A stretch of DNA of 5,170 nt from Candidatus Margulisiibacteriota bacterium. GTDB taxonomy: Bacteria; Margulisbacteria; Termititenacia; Termititenacales; Termititenacaceae. Positions 1-4,931 of the stretch are shown piece after piece. A model generated the notes under the pieces. It ran no database searches and was not told the origin of the DNA. It worked only from the letters and a program-made list of their open reading frames with translations. Location: positions 1 through 5,170 of the forward strand of contig JAITIS010000053.1 in NCBI GenBank assembly GCA_031279305.1, in the 5' to 3' direction. Positions within the stretch are counted from its first letter, which is position 1, and every line of letters starts with the position of its first letter. The position numbers were made by a program, and so were the translations under genes.

Positions 1-199
1 CGACATTCCGCGGACTGCGGAGCAGTTTTATCCGCCCGCCGAACAGCCGCTCAAGTTCCTCCGCCGAACCGTCCGTGCTGGCATTGTCGATCACGATGAT
101 TTCATAGGACAGATCCGGCGGATTTTTGAGGACAGCGGCGACAGCCCGGCAGACCAGCGTTTTAACATTCCAGTTGACGATAATGACGGAGAGCCGCAT
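1..199 (-). CDS. Family 2 glycosyltransferase, N-terminal part (3' end beyond window)
   Basis: The minus strand from the ATG at 199-197 encodes 66 residues before leaving the window. They begin MRLSVIIVNWNVK and contain EIIVIDNASTDGS (residues 33-45). This is the opening of the GT-A fold of GT2 glycosyltransferases: a first beta strand (SVIIVNWN), a helix, then the strand ending in the nucleotide-sugar-binding Asp (D38) with the DNASTDGS turn. Family members transfer sugars from nucleotide donors, often in O-antigen, capsule or cell-wall polysaccharide synthesis, at the cytoplasmic face of the membrane. The VNWN/DNASTDGS flavour is typical of the rhamnosyltransferase-like branch, but the acceptor cannot be inferred. 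The start lies 4 nt after the stop of the upstream receiver gene, so the two are probably co-transcribed and translationally coupled. No good Shine-Dalgarno is visible. The family is clear; the specific function is unknown. Confidence 0.85.
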   Translation of the reverse strand, partial: MRLSVIIVNWNVKTLVCRAVAAVLKNPPDLSYEIIVIDNASTDGSAEELERLFGGRIKLLRSPRNV

Positions 200-203
200 A
201 AAA

Positions 204-572
204 TCAGGACTGGCCGGACTTTTGGAGTATTTGCGGCAGTTTGAGCTTGATCTGCTCTAGATCGTAGGGTTTGGCGATGAAGTCCACCGCTCCAGCTTCC
301 GCGGCGCGGGCGATATTGGCGTCGTCGGACATAGCGCTAACAATGATCACTGGACAACGGCCTTTTAATTCACGGCAAAGCTCCAGACCGCTCAAGCCCG
401 GCATTATCAGATCGGAGATAACCAGATCTACCCGCGCCGGATCAGCGTTAAAAAAATCCAGCGCCTCCTGCCCGCTGCCGGCGCCATAAACTGTGTAGCC
501 CAGAGATTTGAGGAAAAAACTGATGAGTTTGAGAATATTCGGCTCGTCATCAGCCACCAGAATATTTGCCAT
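204..572 (-). CDS. Stand-alone response regulator receiver-domain protein (CheY-like)
   Basis: This 122-residue protein is a single receiver domain with no output domain, about the length of CheY/Spo0F-type proteins. The phosphorylation site is intact: acidic pair D8/D9 (VADDEPN), phospho-acceptor D54 (VISDLIMPGLSG), switch Ser S79 (IIVSAMS), switch aromatic F98 and Lys K101 (FIAKPYD). It should be phosphorylated by a histidine kinase not in this window and act by protein-protein contact. The ATG at 572-570 is the only sensible start because the DDE motif follows directly. No clear Shine-Dalgarno precedes it. The downstream glycosyltransferase starts 4 nt after its stop, so the pair probably forms an operon. 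That may tie the signal to surface polysaccharide, which is inference from context only. The partner kinase and target cannot be named. Confidence 0.93.
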   Translation of the reverse strand: MANILVADDEPNILKLISFFLKSLGYTVYGAGSGQEALDFFNADPARVDLVISDLIMPGLSGLELCRELKGRCPVIIVSAMSDDANIARAAEAGAVDFIAKPYDLEQIKLKLPQILQKSGQS

Positions 573-593
573 AAAAAGATTGTAATATATAAT
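566..593 (+). promoter_or_regulatory. Sigma70-like promoter of the SIMPL-domain gene
   Basis: A -35 box TTGCCA (566-571) and a consensus -10 box TATAAT (588-593) are separated by 16 nt. Transcription would begin near 600, leaving a leader of about 18 nt that carries the AAGGGG ribosome binding site (606-611). The -35 box overlaps the start codon of the divergent receiver gene (572-570). No equally convincing promoter was found for the receiver gene in this gap. Confidence 0.6.
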
Positions 594-617
594 GTAGAAA
601 AAAATAAGGGGCGCGTG

Positions 618-1418
618 ATGAAAAAAATAATTATTCTAATCTGTCTGGTCTGTCTGGCCGCGGTACTGCTGGCCGCAGAAAATTCGGAGCGCAGAGCGCT
701 CATCACTTACGGCGAAGGATTATCCGAAGCAGCGCCGGACACGGTGGTCATCAATCTTGGCGTGCAGCGCGAGGGGCTGACCGCCGAGGACGCGCAGGGC
801 GCTCTGCGCAAGGCGCTGGGCAACGTGCTGGAAGCGCTGAAGCCGCTTGACATACCCGATGACAGCGTTAAGACCGACGGTTATTCCCTGTACCCGGTGT
901 ACAAACAGCGCAAAGACGCCAGCGGCGGCAATTACGAGACCGAGGAGATTGACCGCTACCGCACCTATATACGCCTGAGCATTGAAATACACCAGATACC
1001 GCAGGTTGGCAAAATAGCCGATACAGCTATCAAAGCCGGCGTCAACCGCGTGGAAAATATTTCTTTCACGCTGAAAGACAAAGCGGCCGCCAAAAAAGCC
1101 GCCATCGAGGCCGCTGTGGCCAACGCGCAGGACAAAGCCAAACTGCTGGCCGAAAAATTTAATATCAAGCTGCTGACGCCGTTTAGCATAGTGGAGGAAA
1201 ACATCTCCTACGGACAGCAGCTGTACCGCAATACCTCGATGATAATGGCCGATGCCAAATCCGCCGGGTTCAATCTGCCGGAAGGCAAAATACAAGTCAC
1301 CTCGCGGGTAAACGTCAGCTACGAAATAGAGCCTTTTGCCGCGGCGGCTACCCTGCCGATACAGGTGTCGACAAACACGCAGGAGCTGATCGAGAGCGCC
1401 CCAGCCTTCGCTTATTAG
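618..1418 (+). CDS. Exported SIMPL-domain (DUF541) protein
   Basis: This 266-residue protein starts with a Sec signal peptide: MKK, a hydrophobic core from about residue 4 to 19, and a likely signal peptidase I cut near LLAA-ENS (about residue 20). The rest fits the SIMPL/DUF541 family: an opening strand ITYGEGLSEAAPDTVVINLGV (29-49), helix-rich EALKPLDIPDDSVKTDGYSLYPVY (72-95), a second repeat with YRTYIRLSIEIHQIPQVGKIADTAIKAGVNRVENISF (114-150), an Ala/Lys-rich helix (155-181), and a closing GKIQVTSRVNVSYEIEP (223-239). Family members are periplasmic or surface proteins (E. coli YggE, Brucella BP26) linked to oxidative stress or forming oligomeric rings. The enzymatic role, if any, is unknown. 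ATG 618 is preferred over the adjacent GTG at 615 because AAGGGG (606-611) is 6 nt upstream of it. The gene is monocistronic and convergent with rpsT, whose stop lies 8 nt away. Confidence 0.9.
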   Translation: MKKIIILICLVCLAAVLLAAENSERRALITYGEGLSEAAPDTVVINLGVQREGLTAEDAQGALRKALGNVLEALKPLDIPDDSVKTDGYSLYPVYKQRKDASGGNYETEEIDRYRTYIRLSIEIHQIPQVGKIADTAIKAGVNRVENISFTLKDKAAAKKAAIEAAVANAQDKAKLLAEKFNIKLLTPFSIVEENISYGQQLYRNTSMIMADAKSAGFNLPEGKIQVTSRVNVSYEIEPFAAAATLPIQVSTNTQELIESAPAFAY

Positions 1419-1426
1419 GAAAAAGC

Positions 1427-1678
1427 CTATTTCGTTCTGGCAAGAATGCCGCTTTTTAAGCGAGCGGCTTTGTTCCGGTGAAACACGCCTTTGGACACGG
1501 CGGAATCCACGCGCGAGATGTAGGTCTTTACCAGCGCGTCTTTATTGTCAGCTTTAGCCCGCAAGGCGTCCTCAGCGGCTTTGCGCAGGGTTTTCACCTC
1601 GGAGCGCACACTTTTATTTTTTAACGCGTCCCGTCGGGCGGTTTTAATTCTTTTTTTTGCGGACTTGATATTGGCCAT
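1427..1678 (-). CDS. rpsT: Small ribosomal subunit protein S20
   Basis: This 83-residue, very basic protein begins MANIKSAKKRIKTARRDALKN and ends FHRNKAARLKSGILARTK. Both ends match the hallmarks of bacterial bS20 (N-terminal MANIKSAKKR; C-terminal HKNKAARxKS). S20 is a primary 16S rRNA-binding protein that helps fold the 5' domain and helix 44 of the 30S subunit. Length is close to the usual 80-90 residues. The ATG at 1678-1676 has AAGGAG on the minus strand (1684-1689) 5 nt upstream. The frame stays open to 1729, but an upstream start would add 17 residues absent from the family and lies on the -10 region. It is divergent from accD and convergent with the SIMPL gene. The strong ATG/SD differs from the weak UUG start used for S20 autoregulation in E. 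coli, so that mode of control is not evident here. Confidence 0.97.
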   Translation of the reverse strand: MANIKSAKKRIKTARRDALKNKSVRSEVKTLRKAAEDALRAKADNKDALVKTYISRVDSAVSKGVFHRNKAARLKSGILARTK

Positions 1679-1690
1679 TCTTGCTCCTTC

Positions 1691-1719
1691 TTGCCGGACA
1701 ATAAAGCGGCCGGTATAAT
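1691..1719 (+). promoter_or_regulatory. Promoter of accD-accA (shares its -10 with the rpsT promoter)
   Basis: On the plus strand there is a -35 box TTGCCG (1691-1696), a 17-nt spacer, and a perfect -10 box TATAAT (1714-1719). Transcription would start near 1726 and give a leader of about 65 nt before the accD ATG at 1791. The -10 overlaps the minus-strand -10 of rpsT almost completely. Confidence 0.55.
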
Positions 1720-1743
1720 ACCACAGCATTTTTAGCCAGACAA
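1715..1743 (-). promoter_or_regulatory. Promoter of rpsT
   Basis: Read on the minus strand, the -35 box is TTGTCT (1743-1738), the spacer is exactly 17 nt, and the -10 box is TATTAT (1720-1715). Transcription would start near 1708, leaving about 30 nt of leader that contains the AAGGAG site. Position and spacing fit a sigma70 promoter well. Confidence 0.6.
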
Positions 1744-1745
1744 CC

Positions 1746-1780
1746 GAAATTTCCCAAAAATTCTAGCGTGCGGAAATTTC
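1746..1780 (+). repeat. 9-bp perfect inverted repeat in the accD leader
   Basis: GAAATTTCC (1746-1754) and GGAAATTTC (1772-1780) are perfect inverted copies separated by 17 nt. The core GAAATTTC is itself palindromic, so the copies also read as direct repeats. The right copy abuts the accD Shine-Dalgarno AAGGAG (1781-1786). It lies inside the predicted accD leader, so it could be an RNA stem next to the ribosome binding site or a DNA operator for a dimeric regulator. No known operator is recognised. Confidence 0.6.
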
Positions 1781-1790
1781 AAGGAGTAAT

Positions 1791-2660
1791 ATGTCTGTAC
1801 TGGACTGGTTCAGCAAACAAAAAGAAAGCAACGCCGGCCGGCGGGCCGGCCGGCTGGACATACCCGGCGATCTCTGGGTCAAATGCCCGTCTTGCGCCGC
1901 GGTGTTGTATAAAAAAGATCTGGAGGAAAACCACAAAGTCTGCCAGAACTGCGGGCATCATTTCCGCCTGACTTTTGAAGAGCGGCTTTCTCTGACCGCG
2001 GATGCCGGGTCTTTCCGGGAGTTCGCCGCGGAATTAAGCGCGGTGGATTTTCTGGATTTTGAGGACACCAAAACCTACAAAAAACGGCTGGAAGAAAATC
2101 AGCGCAAAACCGGCCGTCGGGATGCTTTTGTCTGCGGCGAGGCGGCCATTCACGGGTATCCGGCGGTGCTCGGCATAATGGATTTTAGTTTTTTGGGCGG
2201 CAGTATGGGATCGGTGCTCGGCGAGAAATTTGTCCGCGCGGCGGAAAGAGCGCTGGAGAAAAAACTGCCGTTAGTGGTATTCACGGCTTCCGGCGGCGCC
2301 CGGATGCAGGAAGGGCTGGCCTCGCTGATGCAGATGGCCAAAACCGCCGCGGCTGTCGCCAGACTGCAGGACAGCGCCCTGCCCTATATAGTGGCGCTGA
2401 CCGATCCAACCACAGGAGGCACGACCGCCAGTTTTGCGATGTTAGGCGACATTCATCTGGCCGAAAAAGGCGCGTTAATCGCTTTTGCCGGGCCGCGCGT
2501 TATCGAACAAACTATTCGTCAAAAACTGCCCAAAGGTTTTCAGAGCGCGGAATTTCTGGAGGAACACGGTTTCGTCGACGCGGTGTTAGACCGACAAGAA
2601 ATAAAAAATCATCTGGCTAAAATATTAAAGCATTTTGTCCAGCCGGCGGAGCAGCGCTAA
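1791..2660 (+). CDS. accD: Acetyl-CoA carboxylase carboxyltransferase subunit beta
   Basis: This 289-residue protein is the beta half of the alpha2beta2 carboxyltransferase, which moves the carboxyl group from carboxybiotin on BCCP to acetyl-CoA to make malonyl-CoA, the committed step of fatty acid synthesis in the cytoplasm. The four-Cys zinc ribbon is complete: C32-x2-C35 and C51-x2-C54 (KCPSCAAVLY...VCQNCGHHFRL). The crotonase-like carboxyltransferase domain follows, with GGSMGS (136-141), the oxyanion-hole segment SGGARMQEG (167-175), PTTGGTTASFAMLGD (206-220) and GPRVIEQTIRQKLPKGFQ (234-251). Length agrees with typical AccD (about 280-305). The start at 1791 has AAGGAG at 1781-1786. accA begins 1 nt after the stop, so the two subunits are probably made in equal amounts by coupled translation. 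In E. coli the zinc ribbon also binds accD/accA mRNA; whether this one does is not known. Confidence 0.97.
   Translation: MSVLDWFSKQKESNAGRRAGRLDIPGDLWVKCPSCAAVLYKKDLEENHKVCQNCGHHFRLTFEERLSLTADAGSFREFAAELSAVDFLDFEDTKTYKKRLEENQRKTGRRDAFVCGEAAIHGYPAVLGIMDFSFLGGSMGSVLGEKFVRAAERALEKKLPLVVFTASGGARMQEGLASLMQMAKTAAAVARLQDSALPYIVALTDPTTGGTTASFAMLGDIHLAEKGALIAFAGPRVIEQTIRQKLPKGFQSAEFLEEHGFVDAVLDRQEIKNHLAKILKHFVQPAEQR
1833..1854 (+). repeat. Duplicated GC palindrome inside the accD 5' coding region
   Basis: Two copies of the self-complementary 10-mer GCCGGCCGGC (1833-1842 and 1845-1854) are separated by GG. They encode residues AGRRAGR (15-21) in the linker before the zinc ribbon. As RNA they could form a 10-bp all-GC stem, with the tip opened by loop constraints, starting 42 nt after the A of the start codon. 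Confidence 0.75.
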
Positions 2661-2661
2661 T

Positions 2662-3624
2662 ATGGCCGAAAAGAAAAAAATACCGCTGGAGTTTGAAAAG
2701 CCCATTACCGAGCTTTACGACAAGATCGCCGAGTTAGAAACTCTGTCCCGGGAACAAAATATCGATATGACCAGCGAGATCAATGCGATGAAAAACCGCG
2801 CGCTGGAACTGGAAACTAAGATATTTCAAAATCTCCTGCCTATGCAGATCGTGCAAATCTCCCGGCATCAGCTGCGTCCCGGCACGCTGGATTATATTCA
2901 GCTGCTTTTCACGGATTTTGTCGAGCTGAAAGGCGACCGTGTTTTTGCCGACGATCCGGCCATCATCGGCGGATTTGCTTTTTATCAGGGGCAAAATGTG
3001 GCGGTCATCGGCCACCAAAAAGGCCACGACACCAAAGAAAATATCCGCCGTAATTTCGGTATGCCCAATCCCGAAGGTTACCGCAAAGCCCTGCGCATTA
3101 TGCGTCTGGCCGCCAAATTTGGTTTTCCGGTCATCACTTTGGTCGACACGCCCGGCGCTTATCCGGGGCTGGGCGCGGAGGAGCGCGGACAAGCCGAAGC
3201 CATAGCTAGAAATCTGCAGGAAATGTCACGGCTGCCGGTGCCGGCGCTCTCGATAGTCACTGGCGAGGGCGGTAGCGGCGGGGCGCTGGGCATTGCCGTG
3301 GCCGATAAAGTCCTAATGTTAGAGTACGCCGTTTATTCGGTCATCTCGCCGGAAGCCTGCGGCTCGATACTCTGGCGCGATGCCGCGCAGAGCGAGGCCG
3401 CGGCGCAGGCGCTTAAGCTGACCGCTCCAGACCTGCTAAAGCTGAAGTTGATCGACGGCATCATACCGGAGCCGCGGGGCGGCGCGCACAATAATCACGA
3501 GACTGCCGCGCAAAATATCGGGCAGGCCATAGACGTATTCCTGCGGGAATACTCCCGCCAAAATACTGACGAAATCCTCGCCAAAAGATATAATAAATTT
3601 CGGAATATGGGTTTCTTCAAGTAA
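2662..3624 (+). CDS. accA: Acetyl-CoA carboxylase carboxyltransferase subunit alpha
   Basis: This 320-residue protein (E. coli AccA is 319) pairs with AccD to form the carboxyltransferase active site at the subunit interface. Family landmarks are present in order: N-terminal LEFEKPITELYDKIAELE (9-26) with a coiled-coil-like stretch, SRHQLRPGTLDYI (67-79), GHQKG (117-121), NFGMPNPEGYRKALR (131-145), DTPGAYPG (162-169), the oxyanion-hole loop GEGGSGGA (201-208), SPEACGSILWRD (229-240), and EPRGGAH (270-276). No essential segment is missing. The ATG at 2662 is chosen because AccA homologues begin just before LEFEKPI. A TTG at 2635 would add nine unrelated residues that overlap the accD end. GGAG (2648-2651) inside the accD tail is a usable ribosome binding site, and the 1-nt gap indicates translational coupling. 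accB and accC are not in the window. A hairpin terminator begins at the stop codon. Confidence 0.97.
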   Translation: MAEKKKIPLEFEKPITELYDKIAELETLSREQNIDMTSEINAMKNRALELETKIFQNLLPMQIVQISRHQLRPGTLDYIQLLFTDFVELKGDRVFADDPAIIGGFAFYQGQNVAVIGHQKGHDTKENIRRNFGMPNPEGYRKALRIMRLAAKFGFPVITLVDTPGAYPGLGAEERGQAEAIARNLQEMSRLPVPALSIVTGEGGSGGALGIAVADKVLMLEYAVYSVISPEACGSILWRDAAQSEAAAQALKLTAPDLLKLKLIDGIIPEPRGGAHNNHETAAQNIGQAIDVFLREYSRQNTDEILAKRYNKFRNMGFFK

Positions 3625-3657
3625 AATGCTTTTGCAGTTGCAAACAGCATTTTCATT
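3623..3657 (+). terminator. Intrinsic terminator of the accD-accA operon
   Basis: AAAATGCT (3623-3630) pairs with AGCATTTT (3646-3653). Inside, TTTGCA (3631-3636) can pair with TGCAAA (3639-3644) with one bulged C (3645) and the innermost pairs opened. The right arm ends in TTTT, followed by CATTT. The hairpin starts in the accA stop codon, as expected for an operon-end terminator. Confidence 0.8.
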
Positions 3658-3659
3658 TG

Positions 3660-3703
3660 GCCGAAGTGGCGGAATTGGCAGAAGTCCAAGATTCCTAATC
3701 TTG
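3660..3703 (+). pseudogene. tRNA-Leu-like 5' fragment, broken in or after the anticodon arm
   Basis: Bases 3660-3682, from GCCGAAGTGGCGGAATTGG through CAGA, match the 5' end of bacterial tRNA-Leu almost exactly: acceptor strand GCCGAAG, U8, and the class II D-arm with GGAATTGG. The expected CGC closing the D-stem is replaced by AGT, which breaks that stem. A hairpin follows (3687-3703) whose 7-nt loop TTCCTAA would place CCT, not a Leu anticodon, at positions 34-36. No variable arm, T-arm (GGTTCRAAT) or acceptor 3' strand CTTCGGC follows. It is therefore a fragment, not a working tRNA. It sits just upstream of the convergent 3' end of an integrase gene, and tRNA genes are the usual targets of such enzymes. 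Disruption by integration, or an attachment-site remnant, is the likely cause. Confidence 0.6.
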
Positions 3704-3713
3704 TATTTTTTTT
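3687..3713 (+). terminator. Perfect 7-bp hairpin followed by eight T: possible second terminator or recombination core
   Basis: CAAGATT (3687-3693) and AATCTTG (3697-3703) are perfect inverted repeats around CCT. They are followed by TA and then eight T (3706-3713). The shape fits an intrinsic terminator on the plus strand, though the stem is AT-rich. The same dyad is what remains of the tRNA anticodon arm, and tyrosine recombinases often bind inverted core sites in anticodon arms. Both readings are possible. Confidence 0.4.
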
Positions 3714-3717
3714 AGCT

Positions 3718-3741
3718 GGTATCTAAATTATAATAGATACC
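3718..3741. repeat. 8-bp inverted repeat downstream of the integrase gene
   Basis: GGTATCTA (3718-3725) and TAGATACC (3734-3741) are perfect inverted copies around an 8-nt AT loop. On the integrase strand the hairpin is followed by an A-run rather than a T-run, so it is not a classical terminator in that direction. On the plus strand the eight-T run precedes it. It may be a recombinase or accessory-protein binding site next to the attachment site, or a transcript-stabilising stem. Confidence 0.45.
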
Positions 3742-3765
3742 CAACAAAAAGTCAATAATAAAAAC

Positions 3766-4797
3766 TCAAACATTTTTAGAAAAAAATTTAAAATTAGAAT
3801 CTTGCCAGCCCCTGTATTCATACGGATCGGCGAGGTATTCGTGTATTTTTTGTGCTTCATTAGCAAGTGAAATTTCATCCGCATGTCTGTAATATTGGGT
3901 CATATTGGGTGTCGCGTGTCCCATGAGTTTACGAACAATACTGTCTGGCATTGTTTCTAACATTCGAGTATTGAATGTATGCCTTAGCCAATACGGACTA
4001 ATTTCAGATTTATCTATACCAGCACGTTTTAAGCCATCTCGAAAATGTCTGCTTAAAACACAACCGTCAATTGGAATATTATTTTTTTGAGTAAAGATAA
4101 AACTTTCTAGAGCTGGACTAGACAGCTCTTTCAAGTGTTCAATTTCTCCGGCTGTAAATTCGGTAACGATAGCTGGTTTGCTCATTCCGGTTTTTGTGCC
4201 TTTTAACTGTGCTCTTTTGCCGCTCTCTATCGCTTTAGTGATCGGGAAAAATCGCAGGTCAAGCCGCCAATCTTTCCACTGGAGTGCGCGCAGCTCCCCA
4301 GGCCTCAAGCCAGTATCTTTAAGGATTAAAAATGCACAAATGTATTTTTGGGAGCCCCAGATTTCAAGCAGGTCTGCGCGGTTTTGTGGAAAAAGTTTTT
4401 GCATTTCATCGTGTGACAGTATACCGCGCTGATTTGCTGGTTTACTGGAAAATCTAAAAACTTTTTTTACCGGATTATCAGAAACAATATCCTCTTCAAC
4501 AAGATAATTGAATATTGTTGACAAACAACCAAGTATCCCGTTTCTTGTTGTTCCGGCCAGATCATTCCCATTGAGCGAGGTGGCATCGATTAATTTTTGG
4601 TCGATTATTTTTGGTGTGATATTTTCTAACGATAGACTGCCAAATAAAGGGATAATGTAGTTTTTAACAACACTTCTGTTTCTGCGTAAAACTTCATCAC
4701 AAATGTCACGGCCTTTTTTCTTGCGTTTTGCGCGCCAGTATCCATCAGAAACGAATAAATTTTCTGCATAATCTTTTAATGTTTTTTCCAAAACCAT
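3766..4797 (-). CDS. Tyrosine recombinase / phage-type integrase
   Basis: This 343-residue protein has an N-terminal SAM-like core-binding domain (about 1-115; ...NYIIPLFGSLSLENITPKIID..., ...LAGTTRNGILGCLSTIFNYLVEEDIVSDNPV...) and a C-terminal catalytic domain (about 125-325). Catalytic residues are R165 (DTGLRPGELRALQW), a beta-hairpin Lys near K202 (KGTKTG), R272 in box II (PYWLRHTFNTRM), H294 (LMGHATPNMT) and the nucleophile Y303, nine residues after H294 as in XerD. Box II has Tyr (Y269) where His is usual. The ATG at 4797-4795 is chosen because GGAG (4810-4807) precedes it by 9 nt; open frame upstream to 4902 lacks a Shine-Dalgarno and reads as non-family sequence. The gene is convergent with the tRNA-Leu fragment and divergent from a small RHH protein. 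AT-rich codon use differs from accA/accD, indicating transfer. It probably catalyses site-specific integration and excision of its element. Confidence 0.93.
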   Translation of the reverse strand: MVLEKTLKDYAENLFVSDGYWRAKRKKKGRDICDEVLRRNRSVVKNYIIPLFGSLSLENITPKIIDQKLIDATSLNGNDLAGTTRNGILGCLSTIFNYLVEEDIVSDNPVKKVFRFSSKPANQRGILSHDEMQKLFPQNRADLLEIWGSQKYICAFLILKDTGLRPGELRALQWKDWRLDLRFFPITKAIESGKRAQLKGTKTGMSKPAIVTEFTAGEIEHLKELSSPALESFIFTQKNNIPIDGCVLSRHFRDGLKRAGIDKSEISPYWLRHTFNTRMLETMPDSIVRKLMGHATPNMTQYYRHADEISLANEAQKIHEYLADPYEYRGWQDSNFKFFSKNV

Positions 4798-4868
4798 AAC
4801 CGCATACTCCGTAACTTTATTTGTGTTTACCACTATCATTAATATATCGTAAGTTAATTTAAAGTGTT

Positions 4869-4898
4869 GCAATAATCTTAAATAATTATAAATAATTG
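4869..4898. promoter_or_regulatory. Three phased 10-bp repeats, candidate operator of the RHH protein
   Basis: AATAAT occurs at 4871-4876, 4881-4886 and 4891-4896, exactly 10 bp apart. The last two units form a near-perfect tandem repeat, TAAATAATTA (4879-4888) and TAAATAATTG (4889-4898). One-helical-turn spacing is how ribbon-helix-helix dimers commonly line up on operators. The last unit overlaps the TTGACA -35 box, so binding would block the promoter. Binding by the adjacent protein is inferred. Confidence 0.5.
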
Positions 4899-4925
4899 AC
4901 AATATAATTCGTAAATTGCTAATAT
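4896..4925 (+). promoter_or_regulatory. Promoter of the small RHH gene, possibly giving a leaderless mRNA
   Basis: A perfect -35 box TTGACA (4896-4901) is followed after 18 nt by TAATAT (4920-4925). The start point would be about 4932, the A of the ATG, and no Shine-Dalgarno lies upstream of that ATG. TATAGT (4923-4928) is an alternative -10 but would need a 21-nt spacer. Confidence 0.5.
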
Positions 4926-4931
4926 AGTCAA

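Noticed and set aside
720..1295. A 191-codon open frame on the minus strand across the SIMPL gene
   Set aside because: It is antisense to a clear family member, has no recognisable domain or ribosome binding site, and arises from the GC-rich codon pattern of the real gene.
1448..1470. GCCGCT/AGCGGC hairpin as a terminator for the SIMPL gene
   Set aside because: It lies inside the rpsT coding region, the arms are only 6 bp with a 9-nt loop, and the following run is just TTTGTT. Weak, though a shared convergent terminator cannot be excluded.
1679..1729. N-terminal extension of S20 by 17 residues
   Set aside because: It would start upstream of the predicted promoter -10 and Shine-Dalgarno; S20 proteins begin at MANIKSAKKR.
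2734..3192. A 152-codon open frame on the minus strand inside accA
   Set aside because: It lies wholly within conserved accA coding sequence, and its translation shows no family features.
3660..3745. A complete tRNA-Leu gene
   Set aside because: There is no T-arm, variable arm or 3' acceptor strand within tRNA length, and the D-stem is mispaired.
3704..3765. Group I intron in the tRNA anticodon loop
   Set aside because: The non-coding space before the integrase is only about 60 nt, far too short, with no conserved intron core visible.
4798..4902. N-terminal extension of the integrase to ATG 4839 or 4902
   Set aside because: Neither ATG has a Shine-Dalgarno, the sequence is the AT-rich control region, and the core-binding domain starts naturally at 4797.
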